From contig OZ252022.1 of NCBI GenBank assembly GCA_965247615.1, positions 620,001 to 684,000 of the forward strand: a stretch of 64,000 bases of DNA, given 5' to 3'. The notes beneath the pieces were generated by a model. It was not told where the DNA came from and made no database searches. It worked only from the letters and a program-made list of their open reading frames with translations. This DNA comes from G965197715 sp965247615 (GTDB taxonomy: Bacteria; Chloroflexota; Dehalococcoidia; Lucifugimonadales; UBA1127). The stretch's first letter is position 1. Each line of letters opens with the position of its first letter. This document shows positions 7,998 to 16,616 of the stretch, piece after piece. The position numbers and the translations under genes are program-made.

Positions 7998-8648
7998 CTA
8001 GGCCAGTCCCGTGGCGCCGGTGAAGATGAAGTAGCCGCCCATGCCTGCCATGAAGGCGGCACAGGCTAGCATGATGCCCGCATAGACTCGGGGCGTCATC
8101 AAGCGGCGGCCTGTAGCCACAGCCAGGGAGATCAGGCTGTACCAGGAGTAGTCAGACAGGATGTGGCCCAGATAGAAGGCGGAGACGCCCACCAGTCCCA
8201 GGGAGTAGGACCGGGACATGAGGGCCGCGCCTACGGTCATCCACCACAGGAACCAGAAGGGGTTGGACAGGGTCACGAGGGCGCCGCGCACGACCGGCTG
8301 GTACGGCGTCCCGTGGGCGCGAGTCAGCGGCACGACGGTCGATGGCGCGCCCTGCTGGGGGTGTCTCGCGATGCTCCATGCCATCCACAGCAGGAACGCC
8401 CCGCCCAGGATGCCGATTGCGGAGGCCACCGCCAGAATGCTCAAGAGCGGTCTCAGGCCCACCAACAGGAGGACCACGACCACCAACTCCACCAGCGCGT
8501 GCCCCGTGGCGACGTATGGGCCCGCCCAGAATCCGCGCCGTGATGACTCGCGGATGCCCAGGGCCAGCAACGGACCCGGCGAGGCGGCCCCGGAAAAGCC
8601 CACCAGGAACGACGTCCCGAAGGCCAAGAGCAGGGCCCCCGCGCTCAT
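7998..8648 (-). CDS. LysE/RhtB family amino-acid exporter
   Basis: 216 residues with about six hydrophobic segments. The N-terminal signature LLAFGTSFLVGFSGAASPGPLLAL matches the LysE/RhtB pattern (G-x-x-PGP). A central SNPFWFLWWMTVGA matches the conserved N-P-(K/F) segment. This family exports amino acids or their derivatives across the inner membrane; the substrate cannot be read from sequence. Its ATG overlaps the der stop codon as ATGA, so it is probably translationally coupled to der. It converges on prmA with a 27-nt gap. Confidence 0.85.
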   Translation of the reverse strand: MSAGALLLAFGTSFLVGFSGAASPGPLLALGIRESSRRGFWAGPYVATGHALVELVVVVLLLVGLRPLLSILAVASAIGILGGAFLLWMAWSIARHPQQGAPSTVVPLTRAHGTPYQPVVRGALVTLSNPFWFLWWMTVGAALMSRSYSLGLVGVSAFYLGHILSDYSWYSLISLAVATGRRLMTPRVYAGIMLACAAFMAGMGGYFIFTGATGLA

Positions 8649-9982
8649 ACCCTGCTGGGCCTCGCGGTCTTCTTGAATTCTAGGCGGATCATGCTGCCCT
8701 GGAACCCATACGCGGACCGGATGACGTTGCGCAGGAACCGCTCGTAGGAGAAGTGGACCAGCGTAGGGTCGTTCACGTGCATGGTAAACGTCGGTGGGTC
8801 GACGGCCGTCTGGACCGCCTTGTAGATGCGCAGGTGCCTTCCCCGCTTGGACGGCGGCGGAGCTCCAGCCATCTTTTCAACCAGCAGCCGGCCCAGCTCG
8901 CCCTGCCCGACGTGCTTCTGGCGCTCCCGGTACACCTCCATGGCCGTGTCCACGAGGCCGCGCACCCCCACACCCGTGGTCGCCGAGGTGAAACGAATCG
9001 GTGCGTAGGAAGCCCAGCTCAACCGCCGCCGCACCTGGTTCGTTACGGAAGAGGTGGTGGTGCCGCGCCCCTCGACCAGGTCCCACTTGTTGACCGCAAT
9101 GATGAGGCCCCGATAGGACTCCGCCACGTACCCCGCGATGTGGGAATCCTGGGCGATGAGAAGCTCGGAGGCGTCCACGACCAGGATGGCCACGTTGGAC
9201 CGCTGGATGGCCTGAAAGGCCCGCAGCACGCTGAACTTCTCCACCCCGGGCTCCACCCTGCCCCGGCGGCGGATGCCCGCCGTGTCGATGAGCAGCAGGG
9301 GCTGCCCCTTGTACATCACGGACGTGTCCACGGTATCCCGCGTCGTGCCTGGCATGTCGTGCACAATGGACCGCTCTTCTCCCGCGATGGAGTTCAGGAG
9401 GCTGGACTTGCCCACGTTGGGGCGGCCCACGATGGCCAGCCGCATCATCCGCGCTTCGGAGGATGCTTCCTCAAGCTCCACCTCGGGCAGCAGCGGCAGC
9501 AGCCGGTCTATCAGATCGGCCACGCCGATGTTGTGCAGCGCGCTGATGGGAATGGGCTCGCCCAGGCCAAGCTCGTAGAACTCGGCGGAGATGAGCTCGC
9601 GGATGGGAGTCTCGGCCTTGGTGGCAGCGAGCACGACTGGCTTCTGCAGGCGGCGCACCACGTCTGCAACGGCGTTGTCTTCGGGGTGCAGGCCTGAGGA
9701 CGCGTCGGCCAGGAACAGGACGACGTCGGCGTCCTTCAGGGCCACTTCGAGCTGGCTTTGAGCGATCTCCTCCAGCGAGTCTTCCGCCCCCGCCGTCAGC
9801 CCGGCCGTGTCCACGAGCACAAAGGAGTGGTCGTCCCAGTCCACCTGGGCGACCAGCCGGTCTCTCGTCGTGCCCGCGACTTCGTGAACGACGGCGCGCC
9901 GCTCTCCGAGCAGGCGGTTGAAGAGGGTGGACTTGCCCACGTTGGGGCGTCCGACTATGGCTACGACGGGGAGTACGGGCAT
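8645..9982 (-). CDS. der: Ribosome biogenesis GTPase Der (EngA)
   Basis: 445 residues from the ATG at 9982; the upstream in-frame extension is Arg-rich and not Der-like. Two tandem GTPase domains are present. The first has GRPNVGKSTLFNRL, DTAG and TKAE (in place of NKxD). The second (about residue 180 on) has GRPNVGKSSLLNSI, DTAG and NKWD. A C-terminal KH-like domain ends in FEGS-type sequence (YGFQGSMIRLEFKK). Der acts in 50S subunit assembly. It is the middle gene of a minus-strand run, argF-der-lysE-type. Confidence 0.95.
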   Translation of the reverse strand: MPVLPVVAIVGRPNVGKSTLFNRLLGERRAVVHEVAGTTRDRLVAQVDWDDHSFVLVDTAGLTAGAEDSLEEIAQSQLEVALKDADVVLFLADASSGLHPEDNAVADVVRRLQKPVVLAATKAETPIRELISAEFYELGLGEPIPISALHNIGVADLIDRLLPLLPEVELEEASSEARMMRLAIVGRPNVGKSSLLNSIAGEERSIVHDMPGTTRDTVDTSVMYKGQPLLLIDTAGIRRRGRVEPGVEKFSVLRAFQAIQRSNVAILVVDASELLIAQDSHIAGYVAESYRGLIIAVNKWDLVEGRGTTTSSVTNQVRRRLSWASYAPIRFTSATTGVGVRGLVDTAMEVYRERQKHVGQGELGRLLVEKMAGAPPPSKRGRHLRIYKAVQTAVDPPTFTMHVNDPTLVHFSYERFLRNVIRSAYGFQGSMIRLEFKKTARPSRV

Positions 9983-10055
9983 GGTTGCTCTCTGTGTCCG
10001 GGATGGCGCCAAGGAGTGGCGCCGGCGCTGCCTCTCGACGCCCCGAAGGCCGGCT

Positions 10056-10985
10056 TCACCGGCCCAGAAACGCCTCCAAAATCGCCCTGGTAGAGTGCAA
10101 CCGGTTCTCCGCTTGGTCAAAGGCCGCGGACTGGGGGTGGTCCAGGAAACCGGGCGGCACCTCTTCTCCGTAGTGGGCTGGCATGTCGTGCATGATGACG
10201 GCGTCCGGCTTGGCCCTGGCCAGCAGCGCCTCGTTCACCTGGTAGCCCGCGAAGGCCTGCCGCCGCCGCTCGGCCTCGCACTCCTGGCCCATGCTGGTCC
10301 AGACGTCGGTATAGACCACGTCGGCGCCCGTGACGGCGTCCTCCGGACGCTGCAGCAGGTGGACCTGGCCTCCCGCCGCCCGTGCGGTCTCTTTGGCCTT
10401 GGCTGCGATGGCGCCGGGCAGGTCGAACCCTTCGGGGGACGCGATGCGGAAGGTCGCCCCAACGGCGGCGCAGGCGAGGGCCAGGCTGGCGGCGACGTTG
10501 TTTCCGTCCCCCACGAAGGCGACGACCACCTTGGACAGGTCGCCCTTGTGCTGCCGGATGGTCAGCAGGTCGGCGACGGCCTGGCAGGGGTGCTCGGCGT
10601 CCGTCAGTGCGTTGATCACCGGCACTGTGGCGCACCGCGCCAGTTCCCTCAGGCTCTCGTGGGAGAAGGTGCGGCACACGATGCCCTCCACCCAGCGAGA
10701 CAAGGCCTGTGCGACGTCGCTGATGGTCTCACGTTGGCCCAGGGCCACCTCTTCCTGACGAAGATAGACCGCGTGGCCGCCCAGCTGTTTGACGGCGACT
10801 TCGAAGCTGACTCGGGTGCGCAGCGAGGGCTTCTCAAAGATCATCGCAACCGACTTGCCCTCCAGGGGGGCGACTGTGCGGGGGGCTTTGAGCTCTTCGG
10901 ACCGCGTCAGAAGCCCAAGCAGCTCCGGCTGCGAAAGGTCGGTGATAGACAGCAGGTCTCTGCTGGCTGGCTTCAGTGCGGGCAT
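10056..10985 (-). CDS. argF: Ornithine carbamoyltransferase with an altered HCLP motif
   Basis: 309 residues, normal family length. The carbamoyl-phosphate motif SLRTRVSFE and HPCQAVADLLT are intact, as are VAFVGDGNNVAASL and the late DQAENRLHSTRAILEAFL typical of OTCase. It makes citrulline from ornithine and carbamoyl phosphate in arginine synthesis. The loop normally reading HCLPAHxGEE is HDMPAHYGEE here: the Cys that contacts ornithine is Asp, and Leu is Met. The rest is so canonical that OTCase remains the best call, but substrate preference could differ. It lies 73 nt upstream of der. Confidence 0.88.
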   Translation of the reverse strand: MPALKPASRDLLSITDLSQPELLGLLTRSEELKAPRTVAPLEGKSVAMIFEKPSLRTRVSFEVAVKQLGGHAVYLRQEEVALGQRETISDVAQALSRWVEGIVCRTFSHESLRELARCATVPVINALTDAEHPCQAVADLLTIRQHKGDLSKVVVAFVGDGNNVAASLALACAAVGATFRIASPEGFDLPGAIAAKAKETARAAGGQVHLLQRPEDAVTGADVVYTDVWTSMGQECEAERRRQAFAGYQVNEALLARAKPDAVIMHDMPAHYGEEVPPGFLDHPQSAAFDQAENRLHSTRAILEAFLGR

Positions 10986-11111
10986 TGGTGTCTCGCTGGC
11001 GGGGTGCGGGTCCGTGCCTTGGGGTCAGCTATGAGTATAGCATGCCTGAAGCGCCCTGGGCCTCCCGGGCTGGCGGCGCCGGACGCACCCGGCCCGTGGC
11101 GCCGGACGCGG

Positions 11112-11807
11112 CTATGGTCCGTCCCAAACGCCCTCTCCCTCCGCCGGCGGCTTCCACGCCTGCCGGCCCACCAGTGGAACGAAGCGGCAGGGGCCCAGGC
11201 TCCGGACGGTGAAGGTGTCTTCATGCCTCGCCACGTGGAGGAGTTCCTGCTCCTGCCGTGTGCCCACCGGGACCACGAGCCTCCCCCCTGGCGCGAGCTG
11301 GTCAAGCAGGACGGTGGGGAGCTTGGGCGCCCCCGCAGCCACCACGATGGCGTCGAAGGGGGCATCCTCCGGGCAACCAAGGTCGGCGCCGGCCTGGCGG
11401 ACGTCGACGCGCCCTTCGTAGCCCAGGGCGCCCAGGGTTGACCGCGCAGCCTGGGCCAGCGCGAAAACGCGCTCCACCGTCACCACTCGCGAGGCAAGCT
11501 CCGCCAGGATGGCCGCGTGGTAGCCGCTGCCGGTCCCCACCTCCAACACCCGGTCCGTGGGCTTCAGCTCCAGGGCAGCCGTCATTATCAGGACAATGTA
11601 GGGCTGAGAGATGGTCTGGTCGTGGCCGATGGAGAGGGGGAAGTCCCCGTAGGCCAGATGGCGGACGGCGGGGGCCACGAAGGCCTCCCGGGGCACCCTG
11701 GCCGCCGCCGCGATCACGCGCTGGTCGGCGATCTGTTTTCGAAGGCGGCTGAACAGGCGTTCCCTGGCCGCTGCCAGGTCCAAGGTGTCTTGGCTCTTCC
11801 TCCTCAT
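11112..11807 (-). CDS. pcm: Protein-L-isoaspartate O-methyltransferase
   Basis: 231 residues from the ATG at 11807, which follows GGGAGGAGGG on the minus strand. Motifs in order: VPREAFV, YGDFPLSIGHDQTISQPYIVLIM (the PIMT hallmark), VLEVGTGSGYHAAILAEL (SAM site), VVTVERV, and GGRLVVPVGT near the end. It methylates isoaspartyl residues to start repair of aged proteins. It is transcribed away from the tetrapyrrole operon, with about 220 nt of shared upstream DNA. Confidence 0.94.
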   Translation of the reverse strand: MRRKSQDTLDLAAARERLFSRLRKQIADQRVIAAAARVPREAFVAPAVRHLAYGDFPLSIGHDQTISQPYIVLIMTAALELKPTDRVLEVGTGSGYHAAILAELASRVVTVERVFALAQAARSTLGALGYEGRVDVRQAGADLGCPEDAPFDAIVVAAGAPKLPTVLLDQLAPGGRLVVPVGTRQEQELLHVARHEDTFTVRSLGPCRFVPLVGRQAWKPPAEGEGVWDGP

Positions 11808-11892
11808 CCCTCCTCCCGCCTCACTATAGCACTCCACCGCGCCCCGGCAGCCCCCTCCCTGCGTGCCAGACGAAATCCGCAACGCCGCTTGG

Positions 11893-11921
11893 TTGACCGT
11901 CGCGGGCGCCTATGGTATCTT
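11893..11921 (+). promoter_or_regulatory. Sigma70-like promoter for the tetrapyrrole operon
   Basis: TTGACC (11893-11898), 17-nt spacer, TATCTT (11916-11921). It gives a predicted leader of about 100 nt before the regulator gene at 12027. Confidence 0.5.
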
Positions 11922-12026
11922 GGCTACTGGTCGAACGCGCCCAACGTTTTTGAAGATTTCAGTAGATTTGTTCATGCTGACCGCTTTGCCCATGCCGGAA
12001 GCTGTGTCGGTGCGGGAGGCTCGACT

Positions 12027-12680
12027 GTGTCAATGGTGAGCGATAGCTGGCTATCCCTCGCCCGGGCCTGCCGGGTCTTGGGCGTGAACGCATCGACCCT
12101 GCGTCTGTGGGCGGACCAGGGCCAGGTCCGCGCCTACCGCACGCCGGGAGGACATCGGCGCTTCTCCAGCGAGGACCTGCAGGCCATCCTGGCGCGTGAT
12201 CCCGCGCCCGCCGCCGCCGCGGGCCAGGGCCTCTCCCTGAGCGGCAGCGCGCTGCGGCGCATCCGCCGACGCCTGCATGGCGAGCGCGCCGTCTCCTCTC
12301 CGTGGCACGAGCGGCTCGATGAGGCTGCCAAGGGCCGCATGAGGCTGTACGGCCGTCGCCTGCTGGATATGACGGAAGCCTACGTTTCACAGCGCCGGCG
12401 CAGACAGGAGCTGCTGGAGGAGGTGCGCCTCATCGGTGAGGAGTACGGCGAGGAGCTGGCGCGCCAGGGCCTCGCTCTCCGGGACGTGTTGGAGGCCTTC
12501 CTCTTCTTTCGACATTCCCTCCTCAGCACCCTTCACGACACCATCAAGACCGGCCCCGCCCGAGGAGACAGCGCCACCCACCCGCGGCAGCAGGTGGAGA
12601 CCCTGGCCGACGAGCTTCTCCTGAGCATGGCCGACGCCTATGAAAGGAGCAGAGATGCCGCCATCGCCACAGTCCATTGA
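12027..12680 (+). CDS. MerR-like DNA-binding regulator heading the tetrapyrrole operon
   Basis: 217 residues. The GTG at 12027 has GGGAGG 7 nt upstream; an ATG two codons later is the alternative. The N-terminal HTH (about residues 3-55) has LSLARACRVLGVNASTLRLWADQG and YRTPGGHRRFSSEDLQAIL, the MerR/BldC type. The remaining 150 residues are helical and charged (LLEEVRLIGEEYGEELARQGL, VLEAFLFFRHSLLSTLHDTI) and hold no recognised ligand-binding motif. It overlaps the siroheme decarboxylase start by 26 nt, so a role in controlling tetrapyrrole synthesis is inferred from operon position only. Confidence 0.75.
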   Translation: MSMVSDSWLSLARACRVLGVNASTLRLWADQGQVRAYRTPGGHRRFSSEDLQAILARDPAPAAAAGQGLSLSGSALRRIRRRLHGERAVSSPWHERLDEAAKGRMRLYGRRLLDMTEAYVSQRRRRQELLEEVRLIGEEYGEELARQGLALRDVLEAFLFFRHSLLSTLHDTIKTGPARGDSATHPRQQVETLADELLLSMADAYERSRDAAIATVH

Positions 12681-13692
12681 GGCCCCTGGTGGGACCGAGT
12701 CTCCCGCAGCATCCATAGAGCTGGCGGACCGGCAGATTTTGAATGTGATCCAGTCCAGCTTCCCGTTGACCGACGAGCCGTTTCACGCCATCGGTCAAGA
12801 GGTGGGCCTATCGGCGGGCGACGTCATCGAGCGCATCGGCCGGCTGAAGCGCCAGAACGTGGTGCGGCAGATCAGCGCCATCTTCGACACGCGGCGCCTG
12901 GGCTACAAGACGTCGCTCGTCGCGTGCAGCTACCCTTCGGAGGGCCTGCATAAGGCAGCGCTTGACATAAACACTCACCCGGGTGTCAGCCACAACTATG
13001 CTCGCGAGGGCCACGCCTACAATCTCTGGTTCACCCTGGCGGTGCCGCCCTACGAGGACCTGGAAGACTCTGTGACGGAGTTGGCGCGGCGCACGGGGGC
13101 AGCCGGCTACAGGCTCCTCCCGACCATTCGCTTCTTCAAGATCGGCGTCAACTTCGACATGGTCAAACAGGAGGGCGCCGCCTTCGCCTACAACCCGGAC
13201 AACAAGGACTGGAACAAGGTGGAACCCGTCACCGAGTTCGAGGTCCAGGCGATCCGCGAGCTCCAGGAGGACCTGCCCCTGGATGAACAGCCCTTCCGAG
13301 GCATGGCCGAACGCCTGGACATGCTCCCCCAGGAGCTTTTCGCTCTGGCCGCGGACCTTCAACGGCGCGGCGTCATGCGGCGGTTCAGCGCGGTGCTGCA
13401 CCACCGGCGGGCGGGATTCAAGTCCAACGCCATGTCCGTGTGGCGCGTCCCGCAGGCGCGGGCGGAAGAGGTGGGCGCCATCCTGGCGGGGTCTCCATCG
13501 ATCAGCCATTGCTATGAGCGGCCCGTCTTCCCGGACTGGCCCTACAACCACTTCGGCATGATCCACGCCACCACCAGGGAGCGCTGCTACCAGGTGGCGG
13601 AAGACCTGTCCCGGCAGACGGGCATCGACGACTACCTGCTGCTCTTCAGCACCCGCGAGTACAAGAAGACGCGCGTCCAGTATTTCGTGTAG
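12655..13692 (+). CDS. ahbAB: Fused siroheme decarboxylase (AhbA-AhbB)
   Basis: 345 residues from the ATG at 12655, which has AAAGGAG 5 nt upstream. Two Lrp/AsnC-like halves are fused. The first (about 18-180) has the HTH VGLSAGDVIERIGRLKRQNVVRQ and the AhbA-like HNYAREGHAYNLWFTL. The second (about 195-345) has LRRRGV-like HTH sequence, then HCYERPVFPDWPYNHFGMIH and STREYKKTRVQYF, typical of AhbB/NirD-L-G-H proteins. AhbA and AhbB normally form a heterodimer that removes the C12 and C18 acetate carboxyls of siroheme to give didecarboxysiroheme. Fusion with all upstream pathway genes in the same operon supports this role. Involvement in haem d1 synthesis is the alternative. Confidence 0.9.
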   Translation: MPPSPQSIEAPGGTESPAASIELADRQILNVIQSSFPLTDEPFHAIGQEVGLSAGDVIERIGRLKRQNVVRQISAIFDTRRLGYKTSLVACSYPSEGLHKAALDINTHPGVSHNYAREGHAYNLWFTLAVPPYEDLEDSVTELARRTGAAGYRLLPTIRFFKIGVNFDMVKQEGAAFAYNPDNKDWNKVEPVTEFEVQAIRELQEDLPLDEQPFRGMAERLDMLPQELFALAADLQRRGVMRRFSAVLHHRRAGFKSNAMSVWRVPQARAEEVGAILAGSPSISHCYERPVFPDWPYNHFGMIHATTRERCYQVAEDLSRQTGIDDYLLLFSTREYKKTRVQYFV

Positions 13693-13715
13693 CGGACCAG
13701 GGGAGCCACGCGTCC

Positions 13716-14369
13716 ATGCACTACTACCCCGTGTTCCTGGCCCTGGAGGGCCGGCGCTGCGTTGTCATCGGCGGCGGCGTGATCGCAGAGCGCAAGGTGG
13801 CGGGCCTGCTGGCCGCCGGCGCCCGCGTGACCGTCGTCAGCCCCTGCTGCACCGATGGCATTCGCAAGCAGCGGGACGCCGATGAGGTCCGCTGGCTGGA
13901 ACACCGCTACCAGCCCGGCGACCTGGCGGGCGCCTTCCTGGCCATTGCCGCCACCAACGACCCCCAGGCCAACGAGGCCGTGGCCCGGGAGGCGGAGGAG
14001 CGTGGGACGCTCCTGAACGTGGTGGATGTCACGCCCCTGTGCAACTTCATCGCCCCGTCCATCATCCGCCGGGGGCCGGTGACCCTGGCCATCTCGACCG
14101 GCGGCGCCACCCCCGCGCTGGCCAAGAAGATTCGCATCGCCCTGGAGGAGAGCGAGTCCCTGGCGTACGCGGACATGGCGGAGCTGGCGGCCGAAGTCCG
14201 CGCGGAGCTGCGCGCCACGGGCGCCGCCGTAGACCCCGAGCAGTGGCAGGCCGGCCTCAGCCGGGAGGTCCTCGACCTGTACCGCGGAGGGCGGCGCGAT
14301 GAGGCGCGCCTTCTGCTGCTGGACCGCCTCCAGCAACCGCCGAGCCAGACCCGAGCGCCCGCACGGTGA
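13716..14369 (+). CDS. sirC: Precorrin-2 dehydrogenase / sirohydrochlorin ferrochelatase
   Basis: 217 residues, matching the Met8/SirC (CysG N-terminal) family. The NAD-binding start is YYPVFLALEGRRCVVIGGGVIAERKVAGLLAAGA. The conserved NVVDVTPLCNFIAPSIIRRGPVTLAISTGGATPALAKKIR follows. It oxidises precorrin-2 to sirohydrochlorin and, in bifunctional members, inserts iron to make siroheme. No separate ferrochelatase is visible nearby, so bifunctionality is plausible but unproven. Its stop codon overlaps the hemA GTG start. Confidence 0.92.
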   Translation: MHYYPVFLALEGRRCVVIGGGVIAERKVAGLLAAGARVTVVSPCCTDGIRKQRDADEVRWLEHRYQPGDLAGAFLAIAATNDPQANEAVAREAEERGTLLNVVDVTPLCNFIAPSIIRRGPVTLAISTGGATPALAKKIRIALEESESLAYADMAELAAEVRAELRATGAAVDPEQWQAGLSREVLDLYRGGRRDEARLLLLDRLQQPPSQTRAPAR

Positions 14370-15622
14370 AAGCCACCGTCGTTGGCGTCAACCATCGCAC
14401 GGCGCCCCTGGGGGCCAGGGAGCAGTTCGTCGTGGCCGGCGACCTTCTCCGGGACGCCCATCGCGCCCTGGCCGAGCGTACGGGCCAGGCGGTCATCCTC
14501 TCCACCTGCAACCGCACCGAGTTCTACACCCTGGTTGACGACTCCCAACTTGCCGTCCAGGCCATGGCCGACGTGCTCTCGGCGTCTTCCGGCGCGGACA
14601 CCTCCGCACTGTTGCCCGTGGCCTATGTCTATGAGCACGACGCCGCGGCCCGGCACCTGTTCCGTGTTGCGTGCAGCCTGGACTCCCAGATTCTCGGCGA
14701 GTCCGAGATCCTGGGCCAGGTGCGCGACGCCTTTGGCACCGCCGTTGCCGCCGGAACGGTGCGCAATCCCCTCTCTCGCCTCTTTCACCACGCCCTGCGC
14801 GTTGGCAAGCGGGCCCGTGCCGAGACGGACATCGGGCGCAACGCCCTCTCCGTAAGCTACGCCTGTGTGGAGCTGGCCCGGCGGGCCCTGGGAGACCTTC
14901 GCGGGCTCTCCGCGCTGGCCGTGGGGACCGGCGAGGCCGGTGTGATGGCGGCCAAGGCCCTGCTCAGTGTCGGCGTCTCCCGCCTGACCGTCACCAATCG
15001 CACGTTCCAGCGGGCGGAGGACGCGGCTCGGCAGCTCGGCGCCGCGGCCCTTCCCTTCCAGGAGATGGAGGCCGCCCTTGTTGAGGCCGACGTTGTCGTC
15101 AGCAGCACCGGGGCGTCCAGCTACGTCCTCACGACCCAGCTGGCGTATCGTGCCCTGGCAGCGCGGGCCGGCCGGCCCCTGTTTATTCTCGACATTGCCG
15201 TGCCCCGTGACGTGGACCCGGACGTCGGTCGAATGCCGAACGTGACGCTGGTGAACATCGACGACCTTGAGGCCGTCGCCGAGGTCAACCGGCAGCGCCG
15301 CTTGGGGGAGGCCCTGCGCGTGGAGGAGATCGTCGACGGAGAGGTGCATCGCTTCCTGGACTGGTGGGGCTCCCTGGGCGCTGTGCCCCTGGTCAAGGCC
15401 CTGCGCCAGCAAGCGGACCAGGTGCGTGAGCGGGAGGTGGCCAAGGCGCTCCGCCGGATGAGGCACCTCGCCCCGGAGGACCAGGCGACCATCGAGGCGA
15501 TGAGCAGAGCCCTGATGACCAGGCTCCTCCATGATCCCATCACGACCGTCCGGGCCCAGCGAAACCCCCAACACCTTCGCGCGCTGCAAGAGCTGTTCCA
15601 TCTGCCCCAAGCCGATGAGTAG
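14366..15622 (+). CDS. hemA: Glutamyl-tRNA reductase
   Basis: 418 residues starting at a GTG inside the sirC stop codon (GTGA). The catalytic Cys lies in ILSTCNRTEFYT near residue 50. SLDSQILGESEILGQVRDAF and GKRARAETDIGRNALSVSYACVELAR are diagnostic, and the NADPH site reads ALAVGTGEAGVMAAKAL. It reduces glutamyl-tRNA to glutamate-1-semialdehyde, the first committed tetrapyrrole step. The C-terminal dimerisation helix is present. Confidence 0.96.
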   Translation: MKATVVGVNHRTAPLGAREQFVVAGDLLRDAHRALAERTGQAVILSTCNRTEFYTLVDDSQLAVQAMADVLSASSGADTSALLPVAYVYEHDAAARHLFRVACSLDSQILGESEILGQVRDAFGTAVAAGTVRNPLSRLFHHALRVGKRARAETDIGRNALSVSYACVELARRALGDLRGLSALAVGTGEAGVMAAKALLSVGVSRLTVTNRTFQRAEDAARQLGAAALPFQEMEAALVEADVVVSSTGASSYVLTTQLAYRALAARAGRPLFILDIAVPRDVDPDVGRMPNVTLVNIDDLEAVAEVNRQRRLGEALRVEEIVDGEVHRFLDWWGSLGAVPLVKALRQQADQVREREVAKALRRMRHLAPEDQATIEAMSRALMTRLLHDPITTVRAQRNPQHLRALQELFHLPQADE

Positions 15623-15671
15623 GGCGGCGGAGCGGCGGGACAATTGAGCGGACGCCTGGGTGGTTGCCGGC

Positions 15672-16616
15672 ATGACGAGTAGCGGTCCAACAACAGCCCG
15701 CCCCCTGGTCATAGGGACTCGCGGGAGTCCTCTGGCCCAGGTGCAGACTCGGGAGGTGCTGGCCGCCCTCGGAAGGCACTTTCCCTCCCTTGAGCTTTCG
15801 GTCCGAGTCGTGAGCACAAGGGGAGACCAGGACCAGAGGACGCCCCTGGAAGGCCTGGGCCAGGGAATATTCACACGGGAGATAGAAAGGGCCCTGTTCA
15901 CCGGAGAGATCGATCTGGCCGTACACAGCCTCAAGGATATGGAGACAGAGCTTCCTCCCGGACTGGCGGTGGGGGCTGTGCCGCAGCGGGGCGACCCGAG
16001 GGACGCGCTGGTCAGCTCCGGTGGCCGCTGTCTGGCCGACCTAGCCCCCGGTGCGCGTGTGGGGACCGGCAGCCCGCGCAGGGCGGCGCTGGTCAGATCA
16101 CTCCGTCCTGACCTGGCGGTGCTCCCCATCCGGGGCAACGTCGGGACCCGCCTGGACAAGCTGGACCAGGGCCAGTACGACGCCGTCGTTCTTGCTGCGG
16201 TGGGTCTGGCGCGCCTGGGTATGGAGAGCCGCGTGGCCGAGTACCTGGACCCCTCCAGCTTCATCCCCGCCGTCGGCCAGGCCGCCCTCGGTGTGGAGGT
16301 GCGGGCGGACGACCGGGAGGTCATTGGTCTCGTGCAGGCCCTGGACCACCCCTCAACAAGGCAGGCGGTGACCGCCGAGCGCGCCTTCCTACGGGGTCTG
16401 GGCGGGGGCTGCAGTGTGCCCGTAGCCGCCTATGGCTGCGTTGACGGCGGCGTGCTGCGGCTCGCGGGCTTGGTGGCGTCCGAGAACGGTGCGAGGTCGT
16501 TCCGCGCCGTCGAGGAGTCGGCGCCTGAAGCCGCCGAGGAGACCGGGCGGCGGTTGGCCGGCGCCCTCCTCCGTCAGGGCGCCGGCGAGCTCCTGGCTGC
16601 GGAGGCTTCGTCGTGA
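15672..16616 (+). CDS. hemC: Hydroxymethylbilane synthase (porphobilinogen deaminase)
   Basis: 314 residues from the ATG at 15672; an in-frame GTG four codons upstream is possible. Motifs: VIGTRGSPLAQVQTREVL, FTREIERALFTGEIDLAVHSLKDMETELP with the catalytic Asp region, GTGSPRRAALVRSLRPDL and RGNVGTRLDKL. The cofactor-attachment Cys lies in LGGGCSVPVAAYG. It polymerises four porphobilinogens to hydroxymethylbilane. It overlaps cobA-hemD by 4 nt. Confidence 0.95.
   Translation: MTSSGPTTARPLVIGTRGSPLAQVQTREVLAALGRHFPSLELSVRVVSTRGDQDQRTPLEGLGQGIFTREIERALFTGEIDLAVHSLKDMETELPPGLAVGAVPQRGDPRDALVSSGGRCLADLAPGARVGTGSPRRAALVRSLRPDLAVLPIRGNVGTRLDKLDQGQYDAVVLAAVGLARLGMESRVAEYLDPSSFIPAVGQAALGVEVRADDREVIGLVQALDHPSTRQAVTAERAFLRGLGGGCSVPVAAYGCVDGGVLRLAGLVASENGARSFRAVEESAPEAAEETGRRLAGALLRQGAGELLAAEASS

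Noticed and set aside
11030..11045. Minus-strand TATACT as an argF promoter
   Set aside because: A -10-like box is present (AGTATA on the plus strand at 11033-11038), but no acceptable -35 lies at the right distance.
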